From Mesorhabditis belari (Eukaryota > Nematoda > Chromadorea > Rhabditida > Rhabditidae): a stretch of DNA of 64,000 nt. Position 1 is the stretch's first letter, and each line of letters opens with the position of its first letter. The notes beneath the pieces are model-generated. The model was not told the DNA's origin. It searched no databases and saw only the letters and a list, made by a program, of their open reading frames with translations. Position numbers and translations under genes: made by a program. The stretch is taken from NCBI GenBank assembly GCA_958450365.1, contig CAUEEP010000466.1, forward strand, positions 62,001 to 126,000. The letters run 5' to 3'. Positions 47,415 through 57,692 of the stretch are shown in pieces.

Positions 47415-50400
47415 ATGAAGAAAGAATTCGTTTTCTTGTTTGTGGCTTCACTGGCACTAATTGTGACAGCAAATGAAGGTACGTTTGTTTCGATCGATTA
47501 CATTGTTCTTTTTTTGTTACCCAACTCGTCTACTGCCTATTTTTTAGAATGGATGGAAGAGTGCAAGAACCAGAGTGAAACCATTCAAATTCATTCGGCT
47601 GGTGGCAACTGGAGAAACCTTACGAGCGATGAGACGTCTAAGTAAGCGTGTTTCGTGAAAACTTTCCCGGGCTCCGCCCGGTGAAAACCTTGATGAGCTC
47701 GGACTCGATCAAGGCTTGCCCGCAGCTATGGTCCGGCCCTTGCCTCAAGGCTTTTTGATCGCCAGGGATAACCCCTCTCATTTTATCTTCATCTCTCAAT
47801 TACAGTGAACGATATGAGGTCTATCGAAAGTTCACGTGCACTGCTGATCCAGGCCATCTCGCGTTTGTTCAAGTAGGAGTTTCTTTTTCAGTTTGTCCTC
47901 AAAAGTGTGTTTCAGATAAACGACCAGATGGATTCACCGTCAGACACAAAAACTATCGTTTGTGGACAGAAGCGTAAATGGTTGCACAAAGGTGAAGTCG
48001 TTGTCACTGTTGGATGCTACACGGGCCCACGGGCAAGTTTCTTTGCAAATAGGTTTAGTTAAAGGTATTAAAGGTGACCAGGCATTTGAAAATTTTCTGG
48101 AGACAGCCAGCTTTTAGGCAAATTGGATCCAAAAGCCCGAAGAAGAGGAAAGGATTCGAAATTGGATGGCCGAGAATCACGGAGTTAAAGAGGATCAAAA
48201 GGATTGGACATGGGGCATCACCCAGTATAAACAACAAGAGAAAATGCAGGGAATGGCCTCGGAAATCTATAAACTTTTAGTTAACACCGATAATATGTAA
48301 GTTTTAGCTCACTTTCAACGCGAAAAGGGTTCTTTTCCGCTATACATCCGCAAAATTAGCATTCTTCCATGAAAATGAACAAGGAAAACCACAGAAAATA
48401 ATTTTTTCGCTATTTTCTAAGGGCGCGGTGGATTCATGTTTCGCCTACCCACTACCGAGGCCAATGCAATCTCGTTCTTCCAACAACGCCGCATTTAGCT
48501 TACTACTCGCACATGCGCCAACCATCACGTTATGAAGCTATTGCTCAATCAGAACCCCAATGCGGATGTGACGAAACGTCGTGCTGGACAGCGATCGACC
48601 TGCGTGTTGGCTCATGGATGGAGAGCACCAAAATTCCGTTTCTCACAATCCTACGATTATGGATGGACTCAACAGTGAACCTCGATCAACTATTGTGCGA
48701 AAGAATTGGAGATGAATCAAAGAACCGCAGTCGACTTCAACAACTAGGATTCCTTGCGTGGAATATCTAGTGAATAAGCTGAGAGGAAAAATTGGAGAAA
48801 CCAATCGAATCGTCGAAGTTGACGAGTCTCTCTTTGCGAATGTGGACCGAATCTTCCCGCAAGTGTGGATATTTAGAGTAGTTTTCCGGGAAACCAAGGA
48901 ATGTTTCCTGTTGGGGTGGTAGGCCGCTCGAGACCAAGACCCGATTGAAAGCGATGATTGAACACATCGAGTCGGGAACCTAAATTGACTCCGATTGTTG
49001 GCGAGGATGCAAGAGGAGGCCGGCTTTACCCACGCTCATGTCAATGAGTACAACAAGTACAACAACTTTCTGAATCCGGATGACCCTGCCATTCACACGC
49101 AGACGATCGAGCGTCTAGGGGAAAAATAGAGAAACAAGAAGCATCGCGACACGTCATTTCCTACCGAACTACCTCCTGAATTGATGATTCGAAAAGAAGT
49201 GGCAAAGGACGATTTCTACGAATGGGTGTTGCAACAAATTGCTACGGCATGGATTGATCCTCATTGATTCCTCGTTGATTAATGATCAGGGGTTATTTTT
49301 GTGAATGTATAACGGAAAGGAACCGCAAAAAGTTTCTGAATAAAACTTTGACTTGCAATGTTTTCTGTAATTTTCAGAATCAGGAAGCAAGTCGCCGTTG
49401 TACCGGCAGACTATGTGAATGCTTATTGGGAAGGAGAGGCTTTCTCAGAGGACAACTACTACATGAGAACGGGTTTCATAGGCTTTGAAGAGGACGATAA
49501 CTCTGTGCTGGAATTTGCGAACTATTTGGTATTTGTATTTCGTGGTGGCTTTCGGAACGGATCAAAGCCTGATGCAAAAGAAGGAATCAGGTCAGACGAG
49601 TATTTATTAGGCTGGCTAATAAGTAATGGTGGATTTGCTGGAAGATGATCTCAAACTAAACCAATCTTTGGTCTTATTCGAAAGCTTTATTCAAGAGGAA
49701 CACAGTAGCGAAGACCATTTGTTGATTCGTTCCGTTTTCAAATTTTTATAAGCATTTAAATGGTACTTAGTCAGTTTGGTACCCAAAAAAGTGTCAAAAT
49801 CACATTTCGGGATCACTAAATTCTAGCTGGGCGGTTTGGCGACTCGTTGAGGCGAGAGTCGACGGTTCGACTCCTAGCTGTGACCAAATATTGAACCTTT
49901 TTTGCAAAAAGACCAAGCAAGCAGATGCCACAAAATGGTCTTAGCAGATATTGACGCCGTTGAAATGCAAAGGCCAAGCGGACACGGTGAATCCGATGCT
50001 GTATTCAGTTTTTGTCCATACTCAAAAACACACAGGAAAAACGCATCCAAAGCTTGGGTGTCTACTCGCGGAAATCGTGCCGCGGGAACAAACATATTTT
50101 TAGCCTAGGTTCTTGGCCGAAAAATTGACGAAATGTGGTTTTGGCACTTTTTTCGATCTGACCGAGCTCACTTAAATGCTTTTAAAAATTTGAAAACCGA
50201 ACGAAGCAAAAAATGGTTTTCGCTACTGTGCTCCTATTGAATAGAGCTTTCGAATAAGATCAAACACGTTAACTTTGGTTTGGTTTGAGACCATCTGTCA
50301 GTCAATCCATCATTACTTGTTGGCCAGCCTAATATATGGGCTAGCTTGTTATAAGGAAGGTCGGGCCGCAAACCCAGATACTTTTTCAAAAAATTCAATT

Positions 50401-50885
50401 AAAGGGGTTCTTGAACAGTTCCTAGTAAACGGTTATGAATACTTATTAAAAAAAATGTAATTTTGACTTAAAAATAAAATTAAAAGTACGTTAGGGTCAG
50501 GATCGGGCCTGGCTTTTTTCAGCCCTGTTTACAAGGGTTTGGAAAACTTCTTTACATTTCTTTGCTTTAAAACTTAAGCTGGCGATCACTAGTCAGAGTC
50601 AGAATTGAGATAATACTTTATTTTAGTCGTTACTTTCAAGACCATTATCAATGGCGAGAACGACATGACGAGATCCAATCGCTAACAGAGCATGCAGCGA
50701 CTTATGGTGATAGCTGGGAAGGACGTGTCGACATTGTGACTGTTTTTCGAAAAGGAGCAAATCACAAAACGTGCACTTATCTCTATGGAGCATCTGGTGA
50801 TTGGATGATTACTGAGGTGAAGACGTGGAGTCGGCCATGTGCACTTGGATGTGGAGATGTTTGTGTTGTGCATTTAACGGCTTGA
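47415..50885 (+). CDS. family F secreted protein, copy 10 (intact model, 330 aa)
   Basis: Exons 47415-47478, 47548-47641, 47806-47872, 47916-48032, 48118-48296, 49378-49590, 50627-50885 total 993 nt, open to TGA. Signal peptide identical to copy 4. The 43-nt intron inside exon 3 starts GTAGGAG. The following donor is GCAAGT, a good GC-AG site. Exon 5 has one extra codon (FEEDDNSVLEF). Intron 5 carries the most complete Merlin of the window, and intron 6 a full-length S element. Function unknown; presumed secreted. Confidence 0.72.
48328..49324 (+). mobile_element. Merlin transposon, most complete copy, in F copy 10
   Basis: 997 bp between terminal repeats, with GCGAAAAG on the left and GCAAAAAG on the right. 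It alone keeps the N-terminal part: TTEANAISFFQQRRI, one stop, then TCANHHVMKLLLNQ and CGCDETSCW, consistent with the zinc-binding start of Merlin/IS1595-type transposases. The three catalytic positions can be seen as IDSDCW (second Asp), HTQTIERL (Glu) and the first Asp in the VD(E/S) segment. Frameshifts and stops make it inactive. Confidence 0.8.
49607..50332. mobile_element. S element copy 10 (full length)
   Basis: TTAGGCTGGC/GCCAGCCTAA ends, TA flanks, long inverted arms. The tRNA-like core on plus is at about 49810-49885 (A-box-like TAGCTGGGCGG, B box GGTTCGACTCC), with a T-run downstream as for a Pol III stop. It has the 68-codon internal frame (CHKMVLADIDAVEMQ, FSFCPYSKTHRKNASKAW). 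Confidence 0.65.
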
Positions 50886-51189
50886 TATCTTTTGAATAAA
50901 GGAATACATGAAAAAGATTCCAAGTAACGCAAGAAAGCAGAAAAAAAAAAGAAAAAAAGAAATGCAGCCTTAAAACTAAGTCCCTTAATTTTAAAATGAT
51001 TTTTCATGGAGTTGACATTTTAAAATTGAACAATAGTTACATTCAAATCTTTAAAATAGTTTTCTGAATTTGATTTCATTAATTCCATTTAGATTCATTT
51101 AAAACTTAAAAATGTCTTCAAATAACCAGCAAAATCACAAAACGAGCAATGAAAATCTTTGTGCTTCTTCTTTTGACATCATGCCTGGC

Positions 51190-51376
51190 ATCAAAACAAC
51201 CTTGGCAAATAGATTTCCAGTTCGAACTTCATCGTCAAGATTTGTTGGCGCATTTTCGACTTCAAGTGAGCGAATTGTTATTCCTTTGCGGTCCGTTTCG
51301 ATCTTGAAACGCTCGGCAAACGCTTGAATTTGTGGTAGAACTTGTGGGTTTTCATTCCATGCAATGTAACTAAAAT
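51190..51376 (-). pseudogene. Argonaute MID exon fragment, third copy
   Basis: Encodes WNENPQVLPQIQAFAERF, GITIRSLEVENAP and DDEVRTGNLFAKV, as in the two long copies. It joins at both sides to unrelated sequence. On the plus strand the left joint creates a leader-like frame from about 51150 (MKIFVLLLLTSCLASKQ). Confidence 0.8.
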
Positions 51377-51972
51377 GCAAAGATACAATCACCTTTCTGT
51401 CTTTGACACCAAAATCCAAAATCACCAAAATCAAAAAATTGAACGCAGTTAGTTTTTTATCGAAGATTCTCTTTCTTAAGTGTTGTTAGACCCAAATCAC
51501 CCAAAACCAGGTGCACTAGATACCTTGCGTTTATGAACTCCCCCACTCCCAGAGCTTAAACTTCCAAAAACCAATAGAATCATATAACTGATAAAATGAT
51601 TCCTCGTATATTGTTAACTTTTTAGAACCCAAAAACCTGTAACTATATTGTGATCGATTGTCACAATCGGAGTCAGAGCTGACAGTTATTACCTGGATCC
51701 GTAAAACAGCTCAAAGATAGCTGAAAATAGATTCACTTCCTGTTTTTCCAACTGATGGATTCAGATTACAAATGCCAGATCTTCCTAGAGTTGGACTCAA
51801 GCCATAGAAAGCTCTTTGATACAAAGAATCCCTCAAAAATGATTAAATCCGATCATTTATGTACAAGAGATTGCCAAGAAAATGGCCAAAAAAAAACAAA
51901 AAAAAATCGGCACTTATAAGAATAAGTTACGTTTTGAGTTGATCTCAGTCTTTTTTCTGAATCACCATCCTT

Positions 51973-52915
51973 TTATGGAGGTTGATAGATCCAAAGATCC
52001 TCGAAAGGCCAACAATCGAGATCTCGAGAGAGGAAAAATTCTGAAAAAAGAAACTATTTATATATTATTATACCTTTAGATATAAATAGGGAAATAAGGC
52101 ACAAATTTTTTCGAAAGAATTTTTAGGAACAAAAGAGGTCTAGAGGTTTGCAAGAAAAAATGATTTATTGTGGAAAAACAACGACTACGCGACGCTCCTC
52201 TCGCCATGCCAGACTATTAAGAAAAATACGGTATTTGAATTTATAACAGTATTTAAATGTCATTTCTCTCTTTTGTTATATCTTTCTTGTCTTTCTTATC
52301 TTTCTTTTCTTTCTTTTCTTTCTTGTCTTTCTTGTCTTTCTTATCTTTCTTGGGGGGTGGGACAAATGCTATCTTTTTTGCGCACCCGGACATTTGCGCA
52401 CTTTTTTTTGCTGGAAAAGGCCTTAGGAAAAGTCGTAGAGCTTCGAAAACGTTTTCAGAGAAGGGAATCGTATGCGTAGATTCCGAATTTTGACAAATCA
52501 GACCTCGCTGACACGTCAAATTTGGGCTAAAAGGCAAAAACTGCGGAAAAGCGTTAAGTTGCGTAGTTTTTGCCTTTTAGCCCAAATTTGACGTGTCAGC
52601 GAGGTCTGATTTCTCGAAATTCGGAATCTACGCTTACGATTCCCTTCTATGGAAATATTTTCGAAGCTCTAAGGCCTTTTCCAGCAAAAAAAAAGGTGCG
52701 CAAATGTCCAGGTGCGCAAAAAAAAGGTCGCATTTGTCCCACCCCCCTTTCTTGTCTTTCTTATCTTTCTTATCTTTCTTATCTTTCCACTCACCTTGTC
52801 TCCTCCATTGTCGATTCGGATCTCTCTCCAACATTTCGTACTCGATTTTCAGCTTTCTCATCAAATTGAGAATCAACAAAGCAATCAATAATAGAAATAT
52901 CAATGTGTCCAACAT
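51973..52915 (-). CDS. small single-pass membrane protein, two-exon model (62 aa)
   Basis: Exon 1 at 52795-52915 encodes MLDTLIFLLLIALLILNL (membrane segment), then KLKIEYEMLERDPNRQWRRQ. It ends at a consensus donor GTGAGT. Exon 2 at 51973-52040 follows a TTTTTTCAG acceptor and reads FFLSRDLDCWPFEDLWIYQP. The intron contains a CTTTCTTAT-type microsatellite and, in this copy, a foldback element. Alternatively exon 1 could read through into the repeat as a Lys-Asp-rich tail (KDKKDKK). A second copy of the locus is at 63567-63999. Function unknown. Confidence 0.4.
52352..52747. mobile_element. foldback element inserted in a microsatellite
   Basis: Almost the entire 396 bp is one inverted repeat centred near 52551. 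The ends are GGGGGGTGGGACAAATGC and GCATTTGTCCCACCCCCC. The microsatellite (CTTTCTTAT/CTTTCTTGT units) continues on both sides. The paralogous locus at 63860-63945 has the microsatellite without the insert, so this is an occupied site with an empty counterpart. Confidence 0.85.
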
Positions 52916-53467
52916 TCACTAGAAGATCAATTTTCATTGTAAATATAAATTTTGAAGTTTTAAAAGGAGTTGAAGATGATGCAAGAGAGGCAAAGGTTTT
53001 AGACGTGTTGCAAGAGAAAATTCGAATTCAAATCAAATCAAAAATCAAAACTTTTGAAAGAAGATAAAGTTTTAAAATGAAGATGAAAGAAAAATCTATA
53101 TTTAAAAAGATTCAAATTGATTTTGAGAATCGAAATTTCGAATCCCTTTCAATCCAATCCCTTTCAGCCTGTTCAAGTTCCTAGTTCCTAGATCCTAGTT
53201 CAATGAGTTCTCTAGTCTAATCTAATTCTTCAATTTTCCCATTTCCCAGTTCATTAATCTAATTGAACTCGTTTTTTCCAATTGGTGATTTTTAAAGATC
53301 GTAAAGTTCAGTGAGAGAAATGAAAGGCGAAAGGGATTCGAAAAAAAGGGAAAGGCGGGGCTTAAAGTGCATTCGATTACATTGGGATAAGGAGATCATT
53401 CAGGCTGAAAGCTTATGCTTATACAAATATGCTTATACTCAGGACAACTTTTGGACCCCAAATTCTA
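52916..53467. other. intergenic, no feature supported
   Basis: AT-rich sequence upstream of the small membrane protein gene, presumably its promoter. No open frame, repeat or RNA is convincing. Confidence 0.4.
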
Positions 53468-53786
53468 CGTGATCTGGTTCACAGCATGCCAAGGAGAATT
53501 CAAGCAATAATTGCGGCTCGCAGAGGACCTACTAAGTATTGATTTCATAATGTTTTTCTCACATGTTAAAAGACTTTTGTCCATCAAATTTTGGCCCAAT
53601 TTTTGTTTTATTAAAAAGTTTATGACACCTGATAAATTGTTAAATCCATCTTTTTGTAATGTTAAAATTAGAGATAATAAGCTCTTTAAATCTTTTAACC
53701 GTTTGCAAATTGCTCAGATTTGGACCAAGATATACAAAGAACAAACTTCTAAAAACCAATGTTAAAAGACTTTTGTCCATGACTGT
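53468..53786 (+). mobile_element. 3-prime end of a second Tc1-like element
   Basis: At 53468-53542 it encodes RDLVHSMPRRIQAIIAARRG, then PTKY and a stop, the standard C-terminus of Tc1 transposases. The terminal repeat AATGTTAAAAGACTTTTGTC, then CATGACTGTA, ends near 53786 next to TA. The rest of the transposase is missing. Confidence 0.7.
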
Positions 53787-54123
53787 ATTTTTGAATAAAG
53801 CATTTATATTTAATATGGCAACTCAGATACAGTTTGTCGTAAAAGCGCTAAAATGTTTCTTCTCGTTTTTCCATTAAATTATTTCGAGTCAAATATTATT
53901 AGGAAAAAAGGAAAAAATGTATGATTCTATCAAAAAAATGCTTTTTGAATCGAATCATTGTCACAACATAGACCTTCAAATCAGAAAATAGAAATTTGAT
54001 GAGAAAATGAAGTCGTCAAATCAAATTCCAAAGTCTTGATATTTATTTGAACAACTTCTCGTTTTTATACTAAACTTTCTCTTTTTACAGTTCACATTTT
54101 TAAAATTTGCTTTTTAGTTGTAA

Positions 54124-57100
54124 ATGAAGAAAGAATTCGTTTTCTTGTTTGTGGCTTTACTGAAACAAATTGTGACAGCAAATGAAGGTCCGTTTGTTTC
54201 GATCGATTACTTTGTTCTTTTTTTTTGTTACCCAACTCGTCTACTGGCTGTTTTTTAGAATGGATGGAAGAGTGCAAGAACCAGAGTGAAAACATTCAAA
54301 TTCATTCGGCTGAGGGCAACTGGAGAAACCTTACGAGCGATGAGACGTCTAAGTAAGCGTGTTTCGTGAAAACTTTCCCGGGCTCCGCCCGGTGAAAACC
54401 TTGATGAGCTCGGACTCGATCAAGGCTTGCCCGCAGCTATGGTCCGGCCCTTGGCTCAAGGCTTTTTGGTCGCTAGAGACAACTCTTCTCATTTTATCTT
54501 CATCACTCAATTACAGTCAATATTTTTGGATCGAACGAACGTTCACGTGCACTGCTGATCCAGACCATTTCGCGCTTGTTCGAGTGGGAGTTTCTTTTTC
54601 AGTTTATCCTCAAAAATGTGTTTCAGATCAACCACAAGATGGATTTTCCGTCAGACACAAAAACTATCACTTGTGGATCGCGGCGTAAATGGATGTACAA
54701 AGGTGAAGTCGTTCTCAATGTTGGATGCTACACAGGCACACGGGTGAGTTTTTACGTTTAATTAAAGGTATTGCGAAAAAAAAGTTGTTAGTAAATCCAC
54801 GGGAGGCAGCAGGGACAAGAAACTTTTAGGCAGATTGGATCCTAAAGTCCGAAGAAGAGGAAAGAATTCGAAATTGGATGGGCGAGCATCACGGAGCTAG
54901 AGAGGATCAAAAGGATTGGACATGGAGCAGCACCCAGTATGAACAACAAAAGAAAATGCAGCGAATGGCTTCGGAAATCTATAAACTTTTAGTTAACACC
55001 GATAATATGTATGTTTTAGCTCACTTTCAACGCGAAAAGGGTTCTTTTCCGTTATACATCCGCAAAAATCAACCCTCGATCATTTCCCTCGATCACGTTA
55101 TGAAGCTATTGCTCAATCAGAGTCTCCAATGTAGATGCGACAAAACGTCCTGCTGGACAGCGATCGACCTGCGTGTTGGCTGATGGATGCGGAGCACCAA
55201 AATTCCGTTTCTCACAATCCTACGATTATGGATGGACTCAACAGTGAACCTAGATCAACTATTGTAGAATTGGAGATGAATCACAGAACAGCGGTCGACT
55301 TCAACAACTAGGATTCTTTGCGTGGAATATCTGGTGAACAAGCTGAGAGGAAAAATTGGAGAACCTAATCGAATCGACGAAGTGGACGAGGCTCTCTTCT
55401 CGAAGCGAATCTGGCCGAATCTGGCCGCAAGTGTGGATATTTAGAGTAGTTTGCCCGGAAACCAAGGAATGTTTTCTGGTCAAGGTGACCGACCCTATTG
55501 GAAGCGATGATTGAACACATCGAGCCGGGAACCTAAATTGACTCCCATTGTTGGCGAGAATGGAATACTGAACAGATGGAGGAGGCCGGCTTTACCCATG
55601 CTCGTGTCAATAAGTACAACAAGTATGGAGAAACAAGAAGCATCGCGGCACGTCATTTCCTACCGAACTACCTCGCTGAATCCATGGTTCGACGAGAAGT
55701 GGGAAAGGACGATTTCTACGAATGGGTGTTGCAACAAATTGCTACGGCATGGATTGATCCTCATTCATTCCTCATTGATTAATAATCAGGGTTTATTTTT
55801 GTGAATGTATAACGGAAAGGAACCGCGAAAAGTTTCTGAATAAAACTTTGACTTGCAATGTTTTCTGTAATTTTCAGAATCAGGAAGCAAGTCGCCGTTG
55901 TACCGGCAGACTATGTGAATGCTTTTTGGGAAGGATGGTCTTTCTCAGAGGACAACTACTACATGAGAACGGGTTTCTTTGGCTTTGAAGGCGATAAATC
56001 TGTGTTGGAATTTGAGAATTATGTGATATTTGTGTTTCGTGGTGGCTTTCCAGAGAGATCAAAGCCTGATGCAAGAGAAGGAATCAGGTCAGACGAGGAT
56101 TTATTAGGCTGGCTAATAAGTAATGGTGGAATTGCTGGGAGCTGGTCTCAAACTTGACCAATCTTTGGTCTTATTCGAAAGCTGTATTCAAGAAGAACAA
56201 AGTAGCGAAGAACATTTGTTGATTCGTTCTGTTTTCAAATTTTTATAAGCATTTAAGTGTTACTCAGTCAGCTTGGTACCCAAAAAGTGTCAAAATCACA
56301 TTTCAGGATCACTAAGTTTAGCTGAGCGGTTTGGCGACTCGTTGATGCGAGAGTCGAGGCTTCGACTCCTAGCTATGACCAAATTTTGAACTTTGTTGCA
56401 AAAAGACCAAGCAAGGAGATGCCACAAAATGGTCTTAGCAGATATTGACGCTGTTGAAATGCAAACGCCAAGCGCTCCGATGCTGTATTCAGTTTTTGTC
56501 CATATTCAAAAACACACAGGAAAAACGCATCCAAAGCTTGGGTGTCTACTCGGGAAAATCGTGTCGCGGAAACAAACATATTTTTAGCCTAGGTTTTTAA
56601 CCGAAAAATTGACGAAATGTGGTTTTGACACTTTTTTCGGTCTGACCGAGCTCACTTAAATGCTTATAAAAATTTTAAAACCGAACGAATCCAAAAATGG
56701 TTTTCGCTACTGTGCTCCTATTGAATACAGCTTTCGAATAAGACCAAACTCGTTAACCTCGATTTGGTTTGGGGCCATCTGTCAGTCAATCCGTCATTAC
56801 TTGTTGGCCAGCCTAATATATGGGCTAGCTTGTTACAATGAAGGTCGGTTCGCAAACCCAAATACTTTTTCAAAAATTCAATTAAAGGGGTTTTTGAACA
56901 GTTATGAATACTTATAAATAAAAAATGTAATTTTGACTTAAAAATAAAATCAAAAGTACGCTAGGGTCAGGATCGGCCCTCACATGACGGCTTTTTTCAG
57001 CCCTGTTTACAAGGGTTAGGAAAACTTCTTTACATTCCTTTGCTTTAAAACTTAAGCTGGCGATCACTGGTCAGAGTCAGAATTGAGATAATACTTTATT

Positions 57101-57363
57101 TTAGTCGTTACTTTCAAGACACTTCGAAATGGCGAGAACGACATGACGGGATCCAATCGCTAGCAGAGCATTTATGGGCTTATGGTGATTACTGGGAAGA
57201 ACGCGGCGACATTGTGACTGTTTTTCGAAAAGGAGCAAATCACAAAACGTGCACTTATCTCTATGGAGCATCTGGTGATTGGATGATTACTGAGGTGAAG
57301 ACGTGGAGTCGGCCATGTCTACTTGGATGTGGAGATGTTTGTGTTGTGCATTTAACGGCTTGA
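54124..57363 (+). CDS. family F secreted protein, copy 11 (intact model, 329 aa)
   Basis: Exons 54124-54187, 54259-54352, 54517-54583, 54627-54743, 54830-55008, 55878-56087, 57105-57363 total 990 nt, open to TGA. Signal peptide, FTCTADPDHFALVR, TITCGSRRKWMYKGE, VGCYTGTR, EEEERIRNWMGEHHGA, VAVVPADYVNAFWEG, TVFRKGANHKTCTYLYG and CGDVCVVHLTA. The donor after exon 3 is GTGAGT, unlike the GC donors of copies 4 and 10. Exons 5 and the Merlin are almost identical to copy 4, but exon 3 is closer to copies 2 and 8, which suggests exchange between copies. Function unknown. Confidence 0.72.
55040..55824 (+). mobile_element. Merlin transposon, internally deleted, in F copy 11
   Basis: Terminal repeats with GCGAAAAG at 55032-55039 and 55825-55832. 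It carries the same internal deletions and the same Asp-to-His change (IDSHCW) as the copy at 18850. The peptide frame at 55576-55782 (EEAGFTHARVNKYNKYGE) is identical to that at 19381-19587. Confidence 0.8.
56104..56816. mobile_element. S element copy 11 (full length, 713 bp)
   Basis: TTAGGCTGGC and GCCAGCCTAA ends, TA flanks, tRNA-like core on plus at about 56306-56380. The internal frame is broken by a deletion after AVEMQTPSA. Confidence 0.65.
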
Positions 57364-57692
57364 TATCTTTTGAATAAAGGAATACATGAAAAAGATTCCA
57401 AGTAACGCAAGAAAAAAGAAATGCGGCCTTAAAACAAAGTCCCTTAATTTTTTAAGTGATTTTTCATGGAGTTGACATTTTAAAATTGAACAATAGTTAC
57501 ATTCAAATCTTTAAAATAGTTTTCTGAATTTGATTTCATTAATTCCATTTAGATTCATTTAAAACTTAAAAATGTCTTCAAATAACCAGCAAAATCACAA
57601 AACGAGCAATGAAAATCTTTGCGCTTCTTCTTTTGACATCATGCCTGGTTATTTGAAAGGTTCAAGGAAGTTGGAGTAGGTCTTTCGTATAA

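Noticed and set aside
49810..49885. Functional tRNA gene
   Set aside because: A and B boxes are present, but the acceptor stem has a bulge and mismatches, the T stem is poor, and the segment is always inside the S element.
52253..52537. Lys/Asp-rich frames (KDKKDKK) in the microsatellite
   Set aside because: A consensus GTGAGT donor lies just before the repeat and a good acceptor with an in-phase exon lies beyond it, so the repeat is more simply intronic. The frames inside the foldback element are by-products of its sequence.
54359..54688. 109-codon frame MFRENFPGLRPVK... spanning intron 2 and exon 3
   Set aside because: Its first half is the hairpin-rich intron of family F; only the FTCTADPDHFALVR part is exon.
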